Source: Psilocybe azurescens | Lineage: Eukaryota; Basidiomycota; Agaricomycetes; Agaricales; Agrocybaceae | Assembly (NCBI GenBank): GCA_023853785.1 | Contig: JAJIRX010000492.1 | Span: 265,312-329,311, forward strand | Length of the DNA: 64,000 bases | Direction: 5' to 3' | In this document: one piece after another, positions 24,643 to 36,255 of the stretch | Numbering within the stretch: position 1 is the first letter of the stretch | Layout: every line of letters begins with the position of its first letter | Translations under genes and position numbers: made by a program | The notes under the pieces: generated by a model | Told to the model about the DNA's origin: nothing | The model's input: only the letters and a program-made list of their open reading frames with translations | The model's database searches: none

Positions 24643-25744
24643 GATTAGAGTGTTAGAGAATCAGGATGTTGTCAGTAAGGAAGTGGGGTGTAGGGTGGGG
24701 TGTGGGATGTAGCGAGTAGGCAGTAGGAAGTAAAGGGGAGTGTATCCAAGATGTCTCAGCAAAACCTGAGGTCGTGTTTCGAATTTCGAACATGTCCTCG
24801 AAATGTCTTCCTTTATATTCTTGGACATTGGGGTACCGGGGAGGTGATGTCATTCCAGTCTCTTCGGACCTAAAATACCCTCCTCTTTCCCCTTTCTGCG
24901 ATAGTCGTTCCACACCGCATCGGACGGTGGACCGCGATATTCGTTGCTTCTTGCGCGTCGGTGCCCGATGTTTCTGGTGTTCCAGGCAGAAATGCGTGAC
25001 TTGGGGTACAAGTGTACTTCTTGAGAGACTGGGCGCGCGTATAGTAGCGGATAGGTCGAGAAATACCATTTCGAGTCTCGCTAAAGGCCGCCAAGCGATG
25101 ACGTCATTATATTGTCACGTGTAATCTCGACACTGTCAGCATACGCTGTCCCCAGGACAAACAAGCATGGTTCCTTGACTCTCTTGTCCATTTCATGCTT
25201 GTTTCCTCCACTGCGTTGAAATACAAGGAAGAGGAATGTCAGTGAAGTAATTGTTTTATTTGTATCCCACCAGTCTCACAGTTTTCTGTTTTGCAGATCT
25301 TTCACTTGAACAATATCAGAGAAGGCAATGTGTGTCTTTGTGACTGAAAAATCTTCCGAAATTCGTCAGATAAAATACACAGAGAAGAGGAAAATATGCA
25401 GGGGTTTCTCTCAACTTTGGTCAAAGAGCCGAATCGTTCAACGCCGTTTTTGGACCAAACCTACCCAAACTTCGTATGCGCAAAGCGAAATGTAGCGAGA
25501 AAGGAATTTGTAGCGCAGGCATGTTTATAGAACCTCGTTTTGATTAACAACAGCAAGCCGAATCAGCTAGTACTATGTGAATCCCGTCAGTGGCGAAACA
25601 TTTCCTTCTCTCAGGAACACACACCGTATTGACTAAATTTGGCGCCTTTGGGAGAATCGGTTGACACAGTTCGATGCTCGAGTGGAAATAATGAGCACAA
25701 AGCACATTCTAATCGTACACAATTTCACGGTAGTCCCTCCCAAT
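24643..25744. other. Intergenic
   Basis: Promoter side of the sugar transporter and 3' side of the phospholipase C gene. No other coding signal was recognised. Confidence 0.5.
24811..24817 (-). promoter_or_regulatory. TATA-like box of sugar transporter
   Basis: TATAAAG on the minus strand, about 170 bp upstream of the ATG. Supported by sequence and spacing only. Confidence 0.3.
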
Positions 25745-27768
25745 TCATTGGACCTTGTGCCTAGTGAACTTCGCAAGCACTGTCGCACCTGAATTTTTGC
25801 CTTTCATGTTCATGAGCCTTATCAAGACCCACTCGTCCACGACAATGTGAGCAAGTCGTGCACAGAACACAGCGATCTTATCATCTATCCCAAATTCGTC
25901 TTCAAACACTACAAATCTAGCGCATCACAGCTCAGATACGAACAACTTTTGAAAAAAGTTGCACGGTACCTTATGAATGCCATCTCGTCGGATTCATACT
26001 CCCATTCAAACTGGGTGTTCCACATGATGTCTGCACCATTTTCGGGACTATGTTTCGTTTTGACGGTTTTCGAACGCCATTCGAGATCTCGGCTCCCATG
26101 GAGTAACTGTGCTCGAATGTAAGTCGAGAAAGACTTTCCGGTACGTCCATTCGGAGCGGGTACTGTTGATGCACTTCAGCGATGCAGTTCCATTATTCAT
26201 GTACAGACCACTTACAAGAGCTGATACCGACAATATCTACCATCAACTTCTCTCGTCCTCCCGGCAATTCATAGTTATCATCGAAACTCTTTCTCGTTGC
26301 AGAGGTTTCGCCACCCACCCAGGGGTGCCTATAAACATTGCTTCATTGACTTGCATACCAAGATCGTATACCTGCCAGTTCAAACTCGCCACCTGACTTC
26401 CATTCCTCCAGAAGACAAGAGGGTTGAAGTTACTCGAGCCAATGCGCGTTCCTTTAGGGAAAATACGACGAAGATGACTAGATCCATGGTCGATGAGGGA
26501 AGGAAGCGACGAGGGGATTAAAGAAAGACATGTAGACTCCGAAATATTGATCAGAACGTGTGCGGGGAGGTTATCTCTGGGTATGCAATCACGGCCGAAT
26601 CGCTTTAGTAACCAGGATCAATTATCACAACATAATGGAGGCGCTGACTTTGTAAAAGCCACCCTTTGTTCGGCTTCATGCTGCGGGCATAATAGCCGAG
26701 CTCTGCGAGTTCATCTGATATGCGACTAGGCTTCAGCTTGTTTTTGTCGCCACTGATTTCTGCAACCTCGCCGTCCTCTTCTCCGGACGACTCCGAAGCC
26801 ACCGAGGCAGTATCACTGCTTTCTCCTGTTCCTGCAATCAACGCTGGATAGTATTCAACCTAGGTTAGATGCATGTGAGCAGTCAGTTCATGCTACAGCG
26901 AAGCAAATAGATTCCAAGAACATACCATGAGCACAATCTTCCCTCGTAGATCCGACGGAGATATGCGTGCGTCCTCGATACCCGCGACCTTGCCCGTTAC
27001 CAACTTGCCGTCCCACGCACTGCGCATTTCTCTGACCATCTCTTGCTGCCCCTCAACATCGACATGGCACTCAAGGCTCACAAAGATGGGCCAGCATCCA
27101 GGGGTCGCAGCCGCGCCTATCGCTTCGCAGACCGATAGAAACGGCACACCCTTGCTGAACGTATATCCATGAGTAACGACCAACCCGCCGGGTGATGGCC
27201 AAACATCAATCTCTATTTATAGAGACGAGAGATGACATCGACGTGCCAGAATTAGGGTTATGAGCAGGTGTCACAACTGTATAGCTTATGCGAGGATTTA
27301 CCTACACAGCGCCCATCCCTGCTGAGAATGTGGGTGTATGAAGCCGCAGACGATTTCCCCACTAGTTGTCTTGATAGCAGATAGGTGTTATGCGAGGATC
27401 TAGAGGCGGGGTTGAGTCAAGAATGGATCTATTTATTGAACAATGATAGCTTACTCACGATATAAAATAGTGTGTTAAAGGCAACGTTTCATCAACTGGT
27501 AAAGGCAGCAGAACGGGCCTCCTAACAATAGATTCTGCATCCTGCATTAATCGAGATTTGTTAAGCTATAAGTCCGTTGTTTCAGTGCAGCCCGTGGATT
27601 TACCACCTCGTCGCGTTCCGCAAGAAAGCGGAGGATCTCCGCGCTCAATCTTGCGTTCCCATGCTCTTCGTGTGCAGGTGGTGGATGGAGATTGTGACGC
27701 GTATGGATGTCGTAAACGTGCGACAACTGTGCCTGCAGAGCTTGTGGTGGTGGGTCCGGATCCGACAT
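25745..27768 (-). CDS. Phosphoinositide-specific phospholipase C
   Basis: Hydrolyses PIP2 to IP3 and diacylglycerol at the plasma membrane. I chose the start at 27768 ([14 protein letters not shown]); an in-frame ATG at 27906 is possible. The X domain comprises LPLTHYFIS, then [14 protein letters not shown] with the first catalytic His, [24 protein letters not shown] with the second His (about 27165), [11 protein letters not shown] and [10 protein letters not shown]. An acidic, Ser-rich linker (about 26760-26830) precedes the Y domain, with [20 protein letters not shown] (about 26460) and [21 protein letters not shown]2 domain follows, with [20 protein letters not shown] (about 26030) and [15 protein letters not shown] after a final intron. 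Domain order X-Y-C2 and the catalytic residues are intact. An EF-hand is not obvious. Confidence 0.9.
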
Positions 27769-28220
27769 CCCTTTCGTTGAAATCGTGGGTCCTGGGCTGC
27801 CTTTCTGAGACAACGGAGATCCCTTGAGATAGATTCTCGAGTAAAATTTCTTCAGATTTAGATTAGCGACCTCTAGGAAGCAGGGTCCAACAAGTCTGAC
27901 CTTCAAGCAGGGCCGCGTCCGTCGACGTCAATGTTGTCGCCTATTATCTATTATGTTACATGATTAAAAACTCGAAACCAAACATATACGAACCCCGTTT
28001 GGGACACGCGATGCCAAGCGCCGAGTGGTGAGCAAGGTTCAAAACTCCCAATGTTAGGAGAAACTTCCTGGATGCAGACTTGGATTAATTTTAAACGGCC
28101 AGCAAGCAATTAGCAAGGTCCAAAAAAGTTGCAAGTTGTCAAGTTGAAAAATATGTCATACATTTCCTTACTACGCCGACGAAATTATTAACGGTATAGA
28201 TATATCACTTATGAGTTAAA
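27769..28220. other. Intergenic
   Basis: Head of the phospholipase C gene and tail of the DHA1 transporter gene. It could hold an upstream PLC exon, but none was proven. Confidence 0.45.
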
Positions 28221-30619
28221 TCAATGTTGGGCAAAGCGGGATCTCTTTCGGAGTTTGGCTCCAATACGACGAAAAATGAACCTAAAATCAGAAGTTCAGT
28301 CAACCAACAAACTGCCCGAGCGAACAAAACAAAAAGATACGAACGGGAGGGGCGCTAGGACAGTGGTCAATCCCGCTAAGAGAGCAGTAGCGCCAACAGT
28401 ACCCAGCCGAACGTACATCGCCCGCGCAAACAACGGAAACACTGCAGCAAACGTCGAGCGCATCGCACTATTAGACGCCATGGCTGAAGCAGCAATCGGC
28501 CTATACGCGGTCACCAGGTAGGTGAACGTCGAAGTGAAGACAAAATATATTCCTGCTCCAAAGGGGACCGAGGCAATGATGGGCACGACCCATGGAATGC
28601 CTTTATATGTTGTGAACGCCAGCCAAAATAGGCCTTTTTCGAAGTGGTAAGCGACAAGGGAAATGAGGGAAAACAAAAGGACATTACCGACAGGGACACA
28701 TATGGCACCGACTTCACCCATGACTAGACGAACTTCAGGGGCACCTTGCCCATATTCTGTTCAGCTGTGCGTCTATAAAGCCTGTGTTCGAGTTTAGGAG
28801 GGCATTCAATACATATCTAAATAAAAATGGAAATTCCGTACCGGTTCCAATATGGCTGTGTGCATATCCCAAGCACCATACCGACGCCAATGCCTAAGAA
28901 AGACATCCCCGTACTCTGCGTATTGAAGTTGTGCACTGTCCCGAAAATGAACGGAAACGCCTGGAAACTGAGGTACAGAATCCCTAACACTAACGCACTC
29001 CTGTGAGTATTAGTTAGTGTAAATCCAACGGGTTGCGTTAATCAGCGAATTCATTCATTCATGTGAGAAGAAAGAAATGCTGATTGACTGATTGATTGAA
29101 AAACTGACCAGACGTCCAATAGCAAGGCCATTTGATCGAACAAAAGGAGCTCTAGGTTTTTCGAAAAGGTCAGATTTTCTCGGATTCGGAAGAGCGTATA
29201 TTATGACGACGAACGGAATGGCCTGTAACAAGAAACCAGTATCTTGCGCGTCATGCTCGATACCTGCCGTTCCAAGGGCGCCCAATACCTTGGCTCACCC
29301 GCTCGACGCAGCCTATATATATCTCATTTTGAACGAAAAAATATCTGGGATATAATCTGTTACGTACCTGATAGCCTTGTGCTTGACGAGTAACGGAACG
29401 TATGTCTCTGGGACGAACTGTTCGAAATAAATTGTTTGCGAGAAGGTTTAGCCAACGGATGTACCTACTAGTATGATGAGCACCAGCTCGAAGAAGGTCC
29501 AAATAAGCAACACATAGTACGTCCATCTCCAATCCAAATCCTTTCAAAAAAGCAGACAAGTGGTATTGTAAGCTACTGACACGACTCGGATGAAACATTG
29601 AACCCTACTTACTTGATTTATGAATCTTCACATAGAAAAATCAAAAGTCAAAGTATTTGATCATAAATGAGCAAGAAATCTTCAAAAATGGTGGCGATTT
29701 TAATCAATTACCCACTAAGCAACGGTCCTAACACGGGGCCAATAAACGGGAACATGGTATAGAAGGCCATGGGACTACAGGTTACGATAGTATCAGCGTG
29801 GGCCATTATGCCGGGAGAATCTTTACAAAAAGGAAAACGTACTTGGCCACGGACTTATCGTCGAACAAATCACTAACGCTCCCTCCTGCGACACTGAGGA
29901 AGGCAGACCCACAGAATCCGCCTATAAAGCGGAATATCAAGTATACGGCTACCAGTGCCAGTTCCGGGATGGCAAAAGAAAAATAACCCGTCATTATAAC
30001 TACGTCGGTGGTCAATAATCATACAGCGTTCTCGCACTTACCAATGTTGGGTGCAAACGCCACAGGAAACGTAAACGCAAAGGTTAGCGTGTACGAGACC
30101 TTGTACACCGCATTCCGCCCGTACACCTCTGAGAGCGGGCCAAACACCAGTGGTCCTAGTCCGAGCCCCTCGATGAAGAGGCTTATTGAGAGAATGGCGA
30201 CTTCCCTCCCGACGTGAAACTCGCGTGCGACGCCGTTTTCTGTGAAGCTTGCCTGTGATAAATCCATGAGGCAAACGCGTAGGCGATGTAAGTTAGGTGA
30301 GTATTCGATTAAGTCGAAAGTTGAACAACGAAGACGAAGAAAATCACAGAATCACAAAATCACAAAACCACCCATCACATACCATCGACGATGCAGACGC
30401 CACACAAAGCGCCGCTGTACAAATGACGCCCACAATCGCCCACTTCCTCCAGACCGGCAAGTTCAGCGGTCGCTCGTGGTCCTCCAGGAAGACTTGGAAC
30501 GGGTCCGACTGTGGTATAGCAGATCCTTTGGCGTATTGGATCCCTTCCTCGAGTTTACGTTCTCCTATGTCGATGGCATGTTCGACTTCGACATGGATGG
30601 GATTTGTTGTTTCGAGCAT
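28221..30619 (-). CDS. MFS transporter, DHA1 drug:H+ antiporter type
   Basis: Likely exporter of small organic molecules at the plasma membrane, 12 TM helices. The start at 30619 gives a cytosolic N-tail (MLETTNPIHVEVEHAIDIGE), then VWRKWAIVGVICTAAL for TM1. Motif A appears as FGPLSEVYGRN (about 30125). Other family segments are RFIGGFCGSAFLSVAGG, MFPFIGPVLGPLLSG, ETYVPLLVKHKAI, RPFQLLLFDQMALLLDVW and TGMSFLGIGVGMVLGI. Near the end are YKGIPWVVPIIASVPFGAG and RLGTVGATALLAGLT. I place a last intron at the CCC/GTTCG boundary, which restores the family C-terminus PFIFRRIGAKLRKRSRFAQ and moves the stop to 28221; reading through would stop at 28296. No frame break was found. Confidence 0.88.
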
Positions 30620-31071
30620 GCCTACACTGGGAAGGAGAAGGAAGGAGATATATGAACTGAACTGAACACGTTAAACAGGGAATTGAGGAAACGAGAAAAG
30701 GATGGGAGTGCTAGGCGATCATTCTGTGTCTGTGTCTCGGAAGAAAGTTATTTATAGTGAGCATGCGCTGTAGGGGTAGATGTGGGCGAGCTGTCAGATT
30801 TTTAAATGTTAAGTACTTGAATATTGCAGAGCGCACCTAATAAGTTTGATTCAAAGCGAGGCTGTACACATATTTCGGTGAGCATCGAGGGGCGTGACAA
30901 GAAACAAAATTTAAAATATATGCTCTCAAATGAATCCAGAAAGAGAATCTCGGTCGATTAAAGTAAAATACAAAGCACAGTTAAGAATGTCAAAAGATAT
31001 ACAACTACAAGTCAAGCTTGAATTCAGCTCTCACGATATCAACATATCAGATAAAATGCACACATACCAAT
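30620..31071. other. Intergenic
   Basis: Promoter side of the DHA1 transporter and 3' side of nse3. AT-rich, with no further gene seen. Confidence 0.5.
30749..30756 (-). promoter_or_regulatory. TATA-like box of DHA1 transporter
   Basis: TATAAATA on the minus strand, about 130 bp upstream of the ATG. Sequence and position only. Confidence 0.35.
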
Positions 31072-32784
31072 TCAACTCAACTCCACCAACTTTCCACCAG
31101 CTGCCTTCTCCACCCCAGCATACATCTTCTGTAACGTCTCCTTCCTCTTCTTCCTCGCATCCGCGGCATCCTCCTCATCCGGATCCACCTCGCCCTCACT
31201 CGCAACCATAAACTCTGCAATGAATTTGGCAATAAACTCCTCTCCGACCTCCGCGAACGCTCTCGCGCCCCACAGCCATTCGTACACCTGCCCCGCCTCC
31301 TGGTCTTCCGCCTGCGTGCGCACACGCTTCACGCCTCCTCCGCCTTTCTTACCACCTTTCTTCCCCCCAACGTCCCCCCCGACTTGTTGGCGGTGCAGGT
31401 AGCCTTGCTTGAGGAGGGTGGAGAGGTAGTCGTCCAGTGATATTTCGCGCGTTGTGGATGTAGATGTGTGTTGGATGGGGTGCGTCCCGGAATTGCTTGG
31501 GAGGCGGAGTGTGCGCAGGTGTTGCCGAAGTTTAGCTGGATGAATTGAGGTGAGTCGGCGTTTGATGCAAAATAATAGGGAGAACGACTTGCCGTCTGAG
31601 ATAACCCTGCCGCTCGCCAGAACCAATGAAAGGATCACGTATAAAATCCCAAGAGACCCCAGCTGATCAGCCTTACTCCATGAAATAATGCTTCCATAGT
31701 ACTTCGGCGCGCGTCCCGCTTCGATACGTGCGTCTTCTTCGTCAAGATTTTCTTCCTCGTCCTCGTCAATATTGAGATTGGTTGGGTAAAGGACAGCCTG
31801 ATCAGCCGCTTCCTCCTCTAGAATATCTTCGTCCGTTTGCGCAGCGCGTTCGATGACGATAGGATCGAGTATCGAGCGGAGAACGTAGTTCTTCGACTTG
31901 GTCGCGGCGGCTATGAAATTCGTAAATATATGCGCGGTCAATCTCGATGTACAAGAACTGCAGGCTGCCCCATCGTTGTTTGAAATCAAAAGCAGCTTTC
32001 AAACAGTAATCATGATAGAAAAGACACTGTTTCCATTCAAACAGACATTAATCTCCTTATATTAGGAAATTTAATCACTATTTGCAAAGGAACAATGGCC
32101 TTATTAGTGAAGTTCTGTTTGAAAGCCGCCTTTTCTTCGAAGATCACGCCTAGACCGGTAACCGTCCTGACTATGTCAGTTGAAGCCGAAGAGAGTGGAA
32201 AATGTCGATAGACACCAAAATACAGATAGAACGGTCACCGGTCTAGATCACGCCCGCAGTGAGAGAGGATGAATAGTCTGCGTACCCTTCTTTTTCAGCC
32301 CTGTAGCTGCTTGTGTGTCTTTCTTGCCGTCATCGTCATCTTTGTCCAACGCTGCTCGGGACGAAAGCTCGACCAGCTCCATGCCGAAGGTATCGCGCAG
32401 TTTCTTCTGAGCCAGCTCCAATATTTGGTTGAATGAGCGACTACTGGATCCCAGAACTACAATAGGTCAATGGTTACTTTCAAATTCAATGATCATGAAT
32501 GAAACGAACCTTTTTGCTAATATCATCGCGTCGCAGATACGAGCGTTTGTACTCTGTAAAAAGCGCCAGACGGACAAGCGCGTTCACTTTTCTTGAGATA
32601 TCCGAGTCCGCGTCGTCGTCATCCGCGTCTACGTCCATCGCCGCGCCTTCGCTCTGTTCGTCCTCCTCATTTTGCTCCTCTTCTTCCTCAGAAGGCTCCT
32701 CTACGGGCTGCTGCCGCCTTCCACCGCGCCCTTTTGAGTTTGTGTCGGTTGAGACGGCCCTGCACGTGCTGTGGAACGGCCCAT
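31072..32784 (-). CDS. Smc5/6 complex subunit Nse3 (MAGE domain)
   Basis: Nse3 is the MAGE-family tandem winged-helix subunit of the Smc5/6 complex, which acts in DNA repair and chromosome segregation in the nucleus. I take the start at 32784 (MGRSTARAGPSQPTQTQKG), typical for basidiomycetes. An acidic stretch leads to KVNALVRLALFTEYKRSYLR and DDISKK, then VLGSSSRSFNQILELAQKKL and FGMELVELSSRAALDKDDD. Then come KSKNYVLRSILDPIVI, GILYVILSLVLASGRVISDG, LDDYLSTLLKQGYLHRQQ and the C-terminal EFIAKFIAEF. Two single-base frame breaks lie in A-runs (minus strand) at 32732-32735 and 32511-32515; one extra A at each restores the family sequence. The intron at about 31911-32283 is unusually long and holds two small inverted-repeat elements. 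An ATG at 32869 opens a longer but unlikely N-terminus. Confidence 0.85.
31988..32134. repeat. Inverted-repeat (MITE-like) element in nse3 intron
   Basis: The left arm at 31988-32006 (aaaagcagctttcaaacag) pairs with the right arm at 32115-32134 (ctgtttgaaagccgcctttt) with one mismatch and one indel. The 147-bp unit has no coding capacity and sits inside the nse3 intron. No clear target-site duplication was found, so its class is unknown. Confidence 0.6.
32151..32245. mobile_element. 95-bp MITE with 9-bp target duplication (Mutator-like)
   Basis: Terminal inverted repeats begin tagaccggtaaccgt at 32151 and end acggtcaccggtcta at 32245, with one mismatch in 15. The unit is flanked by an exact 9-bp direct repeat gatcacgcc at 32142-32150 and 32246-32254. 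A 9-bp duplication is typical of Mutator-superfamily elements, which is the basis for the class. It lies in the long nse3 intron, close to the other inverted-repeat element, and has no coding capacity. Confidence 0.8.
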
Positions 32785-33027
32785 AGTTGAGGGCAAGTTG
32801 AGGTGAAGAAAGAAGGTGTGGTACCGTGACAGAACGTGACACTACGCGTTGATGAAAATCGCGTGACATAAATTGAATTACTATAATTGGTTTGCGACCG
32901 ACTACACGATTTTTTCAAACGGACTTATCTCAAACTTGTCTACAACTTGTCGATAAGAACTCAACTCCAATGATGGCACATAAAATTAGTCCAAGATATT
33001 TAAAAATCCCAAATAATGACCCGGAGT

Positions 33028-34252
33028 CTAAAATTGTTCTACTGTTTTGGTAACCCGAATCTCAGCGATGTTGCAGGACGAGGCGCCAACGCTCTCCGAT
33101 ACGGGGAGAGGTACTAATACGTGGATTTTGTTATTCTCGAGCTTGATTTTAATCTCCTTGTAAAGCGTGCCTCGATACACTTTACATGCCATCATACTGG
33201 TGATAACGAGACTCGAGTCGAGGAGAATGAACCGCGTGCTTTGTGTCGCCGTGCCGCTTGATAGGAAGATGATGAACGATATGAGCTGGACCATCACAGC
33301 GATTCTTTACATACGCAGAATCAGCATGAGCAGTCAAAATAAAATCTCATACCAAACGGAGTAAAATGCGACTCACAAATAAAACGCCTGTCCCTCCCTT
33401 AACAGCCCCTGCCCAAAGATCGGCACAAACTCTCCGAGCACAAACTCTTTCACGCCATGTTCCAAGCTCAAATCCATCCGTACTCCAACGACCAATCTCC
33501 CAGAGATGAACATGTACACCAGGCACATATAGAGCAGTGGGCCGAGAAGCGCAGCTGACACATACGGCTCAATTTTCGGGCTCAAGTTGACGGCGCACGT
33601 GGAAGATGAGGATTCTACAGCAGCGAGGGATAGGGAAGTTCCGTAAACCATGGTCGATGCGCTGACGACAACTACCGCCCACAAACTCCCGAACAGCCCG
33701 CTTATATACCCATCGTTTTGGAATGCACCCCGTATTCGGAAGAAGATGAGCAGGTATGTCGTAGCGATGGCGATCACGAACAATGAGACCTGAGCTGTTC
33801 TAATCTGCGCACACTCTTCAAGTCGAAAAGGTATGACTATTGAGTGGCGGAGTGGGTACTATGGGTCATTATTCAGATGGTAAGGTGAGAGAATTGGGTA
33901 TACTTTGAAAAATTGAGCCGGTAAGAAGATACGCAAGAATAGAGCCCCTAGTGACCCTTAGATTAATTGGACTTCTTGTAGCCGGAAACATGCGTACCTA
34001 GCGAACAGATAAGGAACCTTCTGAAGCCATCTCGGACGAACCAATCCAAGGAGATATGAGTCCCTTCTTAACTCGCTCAGAATGTCCCATATCAGCACCT
34101 AGATCACCTTTCAGACTCTGTTCAAGATTTCAATGAAGACTCACAGCTAGCGCTCCAACCGTAAAGTATGGCAGAAAATCAACATTCCCTGAGCTCTCAA
34201 CATCCCCAAACGCCCGAGGACTCAATGAGACGTCGCCAGCAGCGGGAGGCAT
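33028..34252 (-). CDS. Multi-pass membrane protein, Agaricomycete family of unknown function
   Basis: Function unknown. I chose the start at 34252 (MPPAAGDVSLSPRAF) because it fits the family; an upstream in-frame ATG at 34399 adds about 49 residues. Exon 1 ends in VDFLPYFTVGALAVSLH and splices to VLIWDILSELRRD, a hallmark of these proteins. ALFLRIFLPAQFFK follows, then a large exon (33373-33783) with helices LFVIAIATTYLLIFFRIRG, GLFGSLWAVVVVSASTMVYG and ALLGPLLYMCLVYMF. The last exon has RIAVMVQLISFIIFLSSG, then KVYRGTLYKEIKI, and ends at 33028. Six to seven helices are visible. It belongs to a different family from the membrane protein at 3.4-4.7 kb. No frame break was noticed. Confidence 0.7.
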
Positions 34253-35559
34253 AGTCACCGGGCAAGGGAAAAGGGAAAAGATCCCAACGACCAGAAGTAC
34301 GGTGCAGGAATGATCATCCTTATATACATACGAAGACCCTTCAATTTTGTCCTGTCCTGGTAGTACGTATCTCACGCTTGCCTTTTGGCCTTGATCCATT
34401 GAGCCCGACAGTAATTCATTAGGCCTAAGGATGCTATGCCTGATCAGGAACTAGAATATTTTGAGAGTAGTACTTCCTCCCAGTGCTATATTTACCTTTA
34501 TATCATCATCTCAGTCACGGTCAAGGTGGTTCCATCGTGCCTGTTACGCTGAAGGCTCCAATCTGCATGTCCGTCCATCCGTCCGTCAGCATTCAGGACA
34601 AGTCACGAGGAGACTGGAGTACTCAGTAGAAAGGTAGAACAGTGAATGAAGATATGAATGAAAGAACGAAAAAACGGAAGGATCCACTCTTCTCAGTCGA
34701 ATGTTGATTTATGTCCGCTTCAGCAGCTACAACAGAATCAGAAGACATGATCGGAGACTGAGTATGTATTGTATCGCCGCACATACCTTGAATTTGGACT
34801 AAACTGGTGGCATCGACCTATACATGCCAATTCAATAACATCTCTCAACTACGCTGTGAGCTCGATACATGATTAGTACAGAATATCGGATACGAGCTGA
34901 TTATCATGATGATTAGCATGATGTCTTTGCCTATTATGTCTTTCAGTAACGACTCGGGAAGGTATAATAATAAGTATGTGGGTGAGTCCATAGAAGCAGA
35001 ACCCAGCACTTTATCATATCAACTCGACAACCCAGACATAGTGTCAACATAGTGTCGTTGAATTGTCACTGCTAATACTTATGCAGTCCAAGTTTGGTTT
35101 GAGTCCTGCAAACACAATGCAAACGTCAATAGCAAGCCATAACATTAAGGTTGATAAAAAGGTGATTCATTGACAATTATATGGCTTGCCGAAGTAAACC
35201 TCGTGTTAAAGCGGCCTCTAATGAGTACAGCGCCGTCAGCTCGTGGCATATTTTCTTCTCTTCTAACGGTGGGTAATAAATGAGAGCGTGAGTCCGAATG
35301 TTTCAACTCTAATTTCAACTCGCACAATAATCACACAGCCGAATCCGCATATTCCCACGAGTACGTTCTATATTCAAACCGTACAGCCATGGCCACGGTC
35401 CACCCTTACTTGGACCACAACAACGACCATTGTATTATATTCAGCAAACTTTTCAACGATATCTACTCTCCTTTCAAATTCTGATTACATAGTTGCTGCC
35501 CTTCTGGTCTCCAAACGTACCTCGCAAATCTCTGCATCCAACACACTCCAACACAATCC
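34253..35559. other. Intergenic, divergent promoters
   Basis: Spacer between the membrane protein (minus) and the small protein gene (plus). Short overlapping frames only; the long plus-strand frame at 35288-35641 overlaps the real first exon out of frame and looks like a chance ORF. Confidence 0.5.
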
Positions 35560-36255
35560 ATGGCTGGCTGGTGCGTTTTTTTCACACATACGCCTGCAAA
35601 TGCAAATGCTTGCATTTCTTGCGTTGAAGATCAGACATTGATGTGTGCTTTCTGTAGGGTAGACTTCCTTTCTCTGATCGCGGTACGCTCTTCCCTCCGC
35701 CCGTGCCATCATTCGCACAACTTGCTAAACCAAACCCATTGTCTACTTAGACCGTTGCAGTCTTCGGAGGCATCGTCTATGGCATAATCTTCGTCGTGCA
35801 GTCGATAAACGATGGTCTGACATCAACAAAGGCTTCGTGAGTAGTAGTGCTGTCCCTCCTGGCATGGTGCTCCTTCCGTGAATGAATGCACCCTTACGCG
35901 CGTTGCTGCTCTGCGACTTCTTCAGATTAAAATCAAGAGGGCTGGACGTGTCTGCTTCGGGCGTATCTGTGAAGACTTCAAAACGGTTCGGGAGGGAGGA
36001 TTATGTCGATGCGACGCAGCGGTGCGTCTGTTTCCCGCTCTTAATAATACCCAATGACCATGCTAAAGGCTTTGCAGAGGCATCGTCAAAGCCATGGGTG
36101 CTTCTTCCTTCCGCAGAAATGACTCATCATCCACCGCAAGCGCAACTGCGCCGCCGCAAATACAGCGAACGGACTCGGCTGCAAGCATTAGAAGTACAGG
36201 GAGCAGTAGTGAAGAGAAGAAGAAAAAGAAGAGCATCTTTGGCAAGAAACAGTGA
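35560..36255 (+). CDS. Small single-pass membrane protein, about 130 residues
   Basis: I do not recognise the family. Five small exons join in phase: 35560-35570, 35658-35682, 35751-35836, 35926-36021 and 36078-36255, all GT/AG. The protein starts MAGWVDFLSLIA and continues into one hydrophobic segment, TVAVFGGIVYGIIFVVQSI (about residues 13-31). The middle has GREDYVDATQRGIVKAMG, and the tail is Ser/Thr-rich and then strongly basic (EEKKKKKSIFGKK). The layout suggests a short lumenal or outer N-terminus and a basic cytosolic tail. Clean splicing of such tiny exons supports a real gene even though no single frame is long. Confidence 0.72.

Noticed and set aside
32785..32869. Longer N-terminus of nse3 starting at 32869
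   Set aside because: The inner start gives the family-typical ARAGPSQ N-terminus once a one-base A-run break is allowed; the outer frame gives no family match.
35288..35641. 117-residue plus-strand ORF upstream of the small membrane protein
   Set aside because: It overlaps the spliced gene's first exon and intron out of frame and has no family resemblance.
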